DNA from: an uncultured Collinsella sp.
GTDB lineage: Bacteria > Actinomycetota > Coriobacteriia > Coriobacteriales > Coriobacteriaceae
NCBI GenBank assembly: GCA_900764025.1
Contig: CAAFMM010000305.1
Span: forward strand, 1-15,034
Direction of reading: 5' to 3'
DNA: 15,034 nucleotides
Positions 10,940 to 15,034 of the stretch are shown here, in pieces (position 1 is the stretch's first letter; every line of letters starts with the position of its first letter). The translations under genes were made by a program, and so were the position numbers. The notes beneath the pieces were generated by a model. That model worked only from the letters and a program-made list of their open reading frames with translations. It did no database searches and was not told where the DNA came from.

Positions 10940-13249
10940 ATGGCATTGACCCCCAACGAGGCATATGCGGCCAAGCAGCCGTTTGTGGACAAGGAGACAC
11001 TCGAGCATATCGTCGAGCAGTTCCCCACGCCGTTTCATCTATACGACGAGGCAGGCATCCGCCGCAACATGCAAGAAGTGCGCGACGCCTTTGCATGGAA
11101 CCCGGGCTTTAAGGAATACTTTGCCGTCAAGGCCAACCCCAACCCGGCGCTCATCTCCATTCTCAACGAATACGGCTGCGGCTGCGATTGCTCGAGCTAT
11201 ACCGAACTCATGATCGCCCGCTCGCTGGGCATCACGGGACACGACATCATGTTCTCTTCCAACGACACGCCGGCTGCCGACTTTGAGCTCGCCAACAAGC
11301 TGGGTGCCATCGTCAACTTTGACGACATCAGCCACATCGAGTTCTTTGAGCGTGTTGCGGGGCCCATCCCCAAAACGGTCAGCTGCCGTTTTAATCCAGG
11401 CGGCCTGTTCCAACTCTCCAACGGCATCATGGACAACCCGGGCGACTCCAAATATGGCATGACCACCGAGCAGCTCTTTGAGGCCTTCCGCATGCTCAAG
11501 GCCAAGGGCGCCGAGAATTTTGGCATCCATGCCTTCCTTGCCAGCAACACCGTCACTAACGGCTACTATCCCAAGCTCGCACGCATCCTCTTTAAACTTG
11601 CCGTGCGCCTGGAGCGCGAGACCGGCGCACATGTCGCCTTTATCAATCTGTCCGGCGGTGTGGGTATCCCCTACCTGCCCGAGCAGCAGACTAACGACAT
11701 TCACGCCATCGGTGAGGGCGTACACGCAGCCTACGACGAGATTCTGGTCCCCGCCGGCATGGGCGATGTGGCGATCTGCACCGAGATGGGTCGCTTTATG
11801 ATGGGCCCCTACGGATGCCTGGTCACCAAGGCCATCCACGAGAAGCAGATCTACAAGGACTATATCGGCGTGGACGCAAGCACCGTCGATCTGATTCGTC
11901 CTGCCATGTATGGCGCCTACCACCACATTACGGTGATGGGCCAGCCGGGTGGCGACGACAAGACCACAGCGCCCGTCACGGACACCTACGACATCACGGG
12001 CAATCTGTGCGAGAACAACGACAAGTTCGCCATCGACCGCGAGCTTCCGCATATCGACATGGGCGACCTGCTCGTGATTCATGACACCGGCGCGCATGGC
12101 CACTCTATGGGCTACAACTACAACGGCCGCCTGCGCTCCGCCGAGGTCCTGTTGCGCCCCGATGGCTCGGCAGACCTCATTCGCCGCGCCGAGCGCCCGG
12201 GCGATTACTTTGCCACGCTCGACGTGCTGCCGTGCGGCCGCGAGCTGCTGGCCAAATCGCGCGCCGAAAGCGCCCGCCGTCGCGCTCAGGACGAGCGCCT
12301 AGCAGTCGCCGCCCAATGGAACAAACGCGTCCAGATCGCGGAAGCGAAGGAGAAGAACATGGATATCCGCAATCTCGAGGGCTCAATCGTCGCCCTTGTC
12401 ACGCCGTTTAAAAAGGACGGCAGTGTCGACTTTGACGCGCTTGAGCGCCTTATCGATTTCCACCTGCAAAATGGCACTGACGCCATCCTCACCCTGGGCA
12501 CCACCGGTGAGAGTGCCACGATGACCGATGACGAGGACAACTCCGTCGTCGCCGCTGTGGTCAAGCATGTTGCAGGACGCGTCCCCGTTATTGCCGGCTC
12601 GGGCTCCAACTCCACGCAGACCATGCTCACCAAGTCGCTCACCTATCAGGGCCTGGGCGCCGACGGTCTGCTGCTCATCACCCCCTACTACAACAAGTCC
12701 AATGAAGAGGGTATCTATCAGCACTTTAAGACCGTCGCCGATGCCGTGGACATCCCCTGCATCCTGTACAACATCCCCGGCCGCTGTGGCTGCGGCATCA
12801 GCGAGCGCAACGTAGAACGCCTGGCCGCGCACCCCAACATCATGGGTATTAAGGAGGCCTCGGGCAGCGTCGCCTACGCGGCCAAGATCGCCCACCTGCT
12901 GTCAGACGACTTCCGCATGTACTCGGGCGAGGACGCGCTTACCGTACCGCTCATGAGCCTGGGCGCCTCGGGCACCATCAGCGTGTGGGCCGATGTTCAG
13001 CCGCAGCTCGTGCACGACATGTGCCGCGCCTATCTGGACGGTGACGTGGCACGCGCCCGCGATATCCAGATTGCTGGCCAGCCGCTCATCAATGCCCTCT
13101 TTAGCGAGGTCAACCCCATCCCCGTCAAGGAAGCGCTCGCCCAGATGGGCATGATCGAGGCAAACTACCGTATGCCGCTGTGCCCCATGGCAGACGACAC
13201 GCGAGCCGCACTTACCGATGCTCTGAAGGGAGCTGGTCTGCTTGATTAA
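10940..13249 (+). CDS. lysA: Diaminopimelate decarboxylase, open in frame into dapA (LysA-DapA reading frame)
   Basis: The frame from ATG 10940 runs 769 codons without a stop and holds two complete enzymes. Residues 1-428 are a PLP-dependent diaminopimelate decarboxylase, the last step to lysine: PLP lysine in FAVKANPNP (K64), H197 in HAFLASNT, the glycine loop in NLSGGVGIPY (G239-G240), and LCENNDKF with C357 in the position of the active-site cysteine. LysA proteins of this type normally end close to DYFATLD (422-428). Here a 45-residue charged, helical segment (429-473) continues in frame into complete DapA (474-769). Codon third positions stay GC-rich across the junction, so it looks like genuine coding sequence. 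DapA also has its own Shine-Dalgarno and ATG at 12359. Products may be a fusion, a separate DapA, or both. The lysine riboswitch controls it. Confidence 0.9.
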   Translation: MALTPNEAYAAKQPFVDKETLEHIVEQFPTPFHLYDEAGIRRNMQEVRDAFAWNPGFKEYFAVKANPNPALISILNEYGCGCDCSSYTELMIARSLGITGHDIMFSSNDTPAADFELANKLGAIVNFDDISHIEFFERVAGPIPKTVSCRFNPGGLFQLSNGIMDNPGDSKYGMTTEQLFEAFRMLKAKGAENFGIHAFLASNTVTNGYYPKLARILFKLAVRLERETGAHVAFINLSGGVGIPYLPEQQTNDIHAIGEGVHAAYDEILVPAGMGDVAICTEMGRFMMGPYGCLVTKAIHEKQIYKDYIGVDASTVDLIRPAMYGAYHHITVMGQPGGDDKTTAPVTDTYDITGNLCENNDKFAIDRELPHIDMGDLLVIHDTGAHGHSMGYNYNGRLRSAEVLLRPDGSADLIRRAERPGDYFATLDVLPCGRELLAKSRAESARRRAQDERLAVAAQWNKRVQIAEAKEKNMDIRNLEGSIVALVTPFKKDGSVDFDALERLIDFHLQNGTDAILTLGTTGESATMTDDEDNSVVAAVVKHVAGRVPVIAGSGSNSTQTMLTKSLTYQGLGADGLLLITPYYNKSNEEGIYQHFKTVADAVDIPCILYNIPGRCGCGISERNVERLAAHPNIMGIKEASGSVAYAAKIAHLLSDDFRMYSGEDALTVPLMSLGASGTISVWADVQPQLVHDMCRAYLDGDVARARDIQIAGQPLINALFSEVNPIPVKEALAQMGMIEANYRMPLCPMADDTRAALTDALKGAGLLD
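12359..13249 (+). CDS. dapA: 4-hydroxy-tetrahydrodipicolinate synthase (internal start within the lysA-dapA frame)
   Basis: Condenses pyruvate with aspartate semialdehyde, the committed step of the DAP/lysine pathway. From the internal ATG it is 296 residues, the normal length. Motifs: ALVTPF (12-17), GTTGES (47-52) with T48-T49, Tyr in LYNIPGR (Y137), R142, Schiff-base lysine in GIKEASG (K165), and the substrate-loop region GASGTISVWADV. All fall about four residues from their places in the E. coli enzyme. AAGGAG (12347-12352) with 6-base spacing precedes ATG 12359, strong evidence for independent initiation even though the upstream lysA frame reads straight through. Its stop overlaps the dapB start by 8 bases. 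Confidence 0.93.
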   Translation: MDIRNLEGSIVALVTPFKKDGSVDFDALERLIDFHLQNGTDAILTLGTTGESATMTDDEDNSVVAAVVKHVAGRVPVIAGSGSNSTQTMLTKSLTYQGLGADGLLLITPYYNKSNEEGIYQHFKTVADAVDIPCILYNIPGRCGCGISERNVERLAAHPNIMGIKEASGSVAYAAKIAHLLSDDFRMYSGEDALTVPLMSLGASGTISVWADVQPQLVHDMCRAYLDGDVARARDIQIAGQPLINALFSEVNPIPVKEALAQMGMIEANYRMPLCPMADDTRAALTDALKGAGLLD

Positions 13250-13982
13250 GACCGTCATTATGGGAACGGGCCGCATGGGCTCGCTCATCCGCACCACCGC
13301 CGAGGGCGTTGTCGACGCCGCCGGTCAACCCGTTTTTGATATCGTGGCCCAGATTGGCTTCGATTTGAGCAAGCTCGAGAACGCACCGGCTGCCGATGTG
13401 ATTATCGACTTCTCGAACGTCGCGACCTTCGACGCCGTCGTCGCCTATGTCGAGCGCACGGGCGCGGCATTGGTCTCAGGCACCACAGGCTACACCCCCG
13501 AGCAGATGGACCGCCTGCGTGAGCTGGGCCAGAACACCCGCGTTATGCACTCGGGCAATTACTCCATCGGTATCGCAGCCCTGCGCCATCTGGTAGCGCA
13601 GGCTACACGCGAGCTGCCCGGCTTTGACTGCGAAATCGTCGAGACGCACCACAACCAAAAGGTCGATGCCCCCAGCGGTACCGCCAAGCTGCTGCTCGAC
13701 GCCGTAGTCGAGGCCGAGCCCGAGGCAGGCTACCACCCCGTCTATGGCCGCGAGGGCATGTGCGGCGCGCGTGACCCCAAGGAGATCGGTATGCACTCGC
13801 TGCGCGGCGGCACCGTCGCCGGCGTGCACGAGGTAAGCTTTTTCGGCCAGGACGAGGAGGTCACGCTCACCCACCGCGCCACGAGTCGTCAGATCTTTGT
13901 CAACGGCGCCTTGGCAGCCGCGCAGAAGCTCGTCACCCGCGAACCCGGCTTCTATACGTTCGACCAGGTCATGTTTGTCTAA
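13242..13982 (+). CDS. dapB: 4-hydroxy-tetrahydrodipicolinate reductase
   Basis: NAD(P)H-dependent reductase that converts hydroxytetrahydrodipicolinate to tetrahydrodipicolinate; 246 residues. The nucleotide-binding loop is IMGTGRMG (6-13). The family signature is VETHHNQKVDAPSGTA (133-148) with H136-H137 and K140, and the C-terminus is HRATSRQIFVNGALAAAQ. It starts with TTG at 13242: AAGGGAG (13226-13232) is 9 bases upstream, and only this start keeps the first strand of the Rossmann fold (IKTVIMGTG). The next ATG at 13260 would remove it. It overlaps dapA by 8 bases, so translation is coupled. The protein is somewhat short in the N-terminal domain, as in many Gram-positive forms. Confidence 0.95.
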   Translation: MIKTVIMGTGRMGSLIRTTAEGVVDAAGQPVFDIVAQIGFDLSKLENAPAADVIIDFSNVATFDAVVAYVERTGAALVSGTTGYTPEQMDRLRELGQNTRVMHSGNYSIGIAALRHLVAQATRELPGFDCEIVETHHNQKVDAPSGTAKLLLDAVVEAEPEAGYHPVYGREGMCGARDPKEIGMHSLRGGTVAGVHEVSFFGQDEEVTLTHRATSRQIFVNGALAAAQKLVTREPGFYTFDQVMFV

Positions 13983-14021
13983 CCAGGTGTCAACCGAATC
14001 CGCCCAAAGGAGAGATAGCAA

Positions 14022-14741
14022 ATGAGTAACGCAGCCGAGATGGATGCACAGGAGATTATCAACTACATCGCCACCGCGCCCAAAAAGACGCCCGTCAAGT
14101 TGTACGTGCGCGAGAAGCCGGGCATGAAGGTTGCTTGGGGCGACGCACATGTCTACGGCGGTCGTCGCGGCAAGACCGTCTTTGGCGACTGGGATGAGCT
14201 TAAGGCCATCCTGGACGCCAACGCCGATTCCATCGATTACTACGACGTGGAGAACGATTGCCGCAACTCCGCCGTGCCCATGCTCGACCTTAAGGGCATC
14301 AACGCCCGCATCGAGCCGGGCGCGATCATCCGCGACCGCGTCGAGATTGGCGACCGTGCCGTCATCATGATGGGCGCCATCATCAACATCGGCTCCGTTA
14401 TCGGCGAGGGTTCCATGATCGATATGGGCGCCGTGCTAGGCGGCCGCGCCACCGTGGGCAAGAACTGCCACATCGGCGCTGGAACCGTGTTGGCAGGCGT
14501 CGTTGAGCCCGCAAGCGCCACGCCCGTCATCATCGAAGACGACGTCATGATCGGCGCCAACGCCGTGGTCCTGGAGGGCGTACGCGTGGGCAAGGGCGCT
14601 GTTGTTGCCGCCGGCGCCGTGTGCGTCGAGGACGTCCCCGCCGGTGCCGTCGTGGCCGGTGTCCCCGCCCGCGTCATCAAGATGCGCGACGAGAAGACCG
14701 ACAGCAAGACCGGCCTGGAAGAGGGCTTACGTCAACTTTAA
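14022..14741 (+). CDS. dapH: Tetrahydrodipicolinate N-acetyltransferase
   Basis: Acetyl-CoA-dependent enzyme of the acetylase branch of DAP synthesis, 239 residues, the usual DapH length. The N-terminal alpha domain (about 1-85, [19 protein letters not shown]) is followed by a left-handed beta-helix of hexapeptide repeats (about 88-215): [55 protein letters not shown] and [23 protein letters not shown] 14022 has AAAGGAGAG 7-8 bases upstream. It is 39 bases after dapB and ends the operon before a hairpin terminator. The presence of DapH rather than succinyl-type DapD indicates that acetylated intermediates are used, so an N-acetyl-DAP deacetylase is required; the M20 gene at 9374-10561 is a candidate. 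Confidence 0.94.
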   Translation: MSNAAEMDAQEIINYIATAPKKTPVKLYVREKPGMKVAWGDAHVYGGRRGKTVFGDWDELKAILDANADSIDYYDVENDCRNSAVPMLDLKGINARIEPGAIIRDRVEIGDRAVIMMGAIINIGSVIGEGSMIDMGAVLGGRATVGKNCHIGAGTVLAGVVEPASATPVIIEDDVMIGANAVVLEGVRVGKGAVVAAGAVCVEDVPAGAVVAGVPARVIKMRDEKTDSKTGLEEGLRQL

Positions 14742-14746
14742 TAGTT

Positions 14747-14772
14747 ACGCGGTTTTGACAAACCGCGTTTTC
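14747..14772 (+). terminator. Terminator of the lysine operon
   Basis: ACGCGGTTT (14747-14755) pairs perfectly with AAACCGCGT (14760-14768) around a TGAC loop, followed by TTTTC. It begins 5 bases after the dapH stop. Confidence 0.85.
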
Positions 14773-14825
14773 GCTGACGTATGCCCAACCTGCGGCGCAA
14801 TGTCAGCAACCAAGCCGAAAACAAA

Positions 14826-14857
14826 AAAGGCCGAAGTCCCGAAGGGCTTCGGCCTTT
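14826..14857 (-). terminator. Terminator of the minus-strand gene entering from the right edge
   Basis: AAAGGCCGAAG (14826-14836) pairs perfectly with CTTCGGCCTTT (14847-14857), and CCC/GGG extends the stem inside the loop. Read on the minus strand it is followed by TTTTTTGTTTT, a strong T-run. On the plus strand the run is weaker (TTTGCTTTC), so it could back up the lysine operon terminator. Confidence 0.8.
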
Positions 14858-14976
14858 GCTTTCTCGCTGTAGGCGCAACGCAACTTATCGATTCGGTAGT
14901 GTCGAGAAAGTTGGTGTAGCGCCCGGTCCGAAGCGAATCGGCCTTGCGTCCTGCAATCTGGAATACGGTTGATATC

Positions 14977-15033
14977 CTATGCCGCCTCGACCCTGTCCGC
15001 AAGCTCGAGGCCGGACTCGAGCATCTTCCTGGC
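14977..15033 (-). CDS. C-terminal end of an unidentified gene (runs off the window)
   Basis: On the minus strand the last 18 codons before TAG (14979-14977) read ARKMLESGLELADRVEAA, with the G/C-ending codons typical of the other genes here. The T-run terminator at 14826-14857 lies about 120 bases downstream on the same strand, which supports a real gene end. Too little is visible to name the product. Confidence 0.6.
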   Translation of the reverse strand, partial: ARKMLESGLELADRVEAA

Positions 15034-15034
15034 C

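Noticed and set aside
11039..12103. 354-codon minus-strand frame inside lysA
   Set aside because: Pure antisense shadow of a well-recognised enzyme; no ribosome site or domain.
14745..15002. 85-codon minus-strand frame at the right edge
   Set aside because: It runs through both terminator hairpins and has no ribosome site. The 14977-15033 frame with typical codon use fits better.
1..15034. CRISPR arrays, tRNA or rRNA genes, integrases, insertion sequences
   Set aside because: No regular repeat-spacer pattern, no cloverleaf, and no recombinase or transposase motifs were found on either strand.

Overview
The window looks like chromosomal DNA from a high-GC Gram-positive gut bacterium of the Coriobacteriia, most likely Collinsella or a close relative. 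This rests on GC-rich codon third positions, Shine-Dalgarno-led genes, an energy-coupling-factor (ECF) transporter, an actinobacterial-style secreted coiled-coil wall protein, and an L-box-controlled lysine operon. The genus is an inference from family resemblance; no 16S gene or other marker is present. There is no phage, insertion sequence, CRISPR array or tRNA that I can support.

Layout. (1) 2-1304, plus strand: the end of an ECF transporter ATPase gene and the complete transmembrane T-component gene, closed by a hairpin terminator. (2) 1430-3517, minus strand: an ATP-grasp carboxylate-amine ligase followed by an aspartate/glutamate-family racemase. The pair resembles the D-aspartate ligase/aspartate racemase pairs that build D-Asp peptidoglycan cross-bridges. 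(3) 3750-4382, plus: a MOSC-domain protein, divergent from region 2 across a repeat-bearing intergenic region. (4) 4617-5750, plus: a secreted coiled-coil protein with a lysozyme-like C-terminal domain. It is preceded by a 234-base leader full of palindromes and followed by a strong, probably bidirectional terminator. (5) 5789-8159, minus: a probable operon of an FxLYD-domain membrane-anchored protein, an XRE-like helix-turn-helix protein and a membrane-bound Ser/Thr protein kinase. Its first ribosome binding site lies inside a 14-bp inverted repeat. (6) 8324-9271, minus: a higB-higA type II toxin-antitoxin pair with a small membrane protein gene directly downstream. (7) 9374-10561, minus: an M20 amidohydrolase, plausibly N-acetyl-diaminopimelate deacetylase. 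(8) 10672-14772, plus: promoter, lysine riboswitch, lysA, dapA, dapB, dapH and terminator. (9) 14977-15033, minus: the last 18 codons and the stop of a gene that runs off the window, with its terminator at 14826-14857.

How the genes work together. Region 8, with the neighbouring region 7 amidohydrolase, covers much of the acetylase branch of the diaminopimelate/lysine pathway: DapA makes hydroxytetrahydrodipicolinate, DapB reduces it, DapH acetylates it, the M20 enzyme could deacetylate the product, and LysA decarboxylates meso-DAP to lysine. The lysine riboswitch gives end-product control. The most unusual feature is that lysA and dapA form one uninterrupted reading frame of 769 codons with an internal ATG and Shine-Dalgarno at the dapA start. 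The operon may therefore make a LysA-DapA fusion, a free DapA, or both. Regions 2 and 4 also point to cell-wall construction or remodelling.
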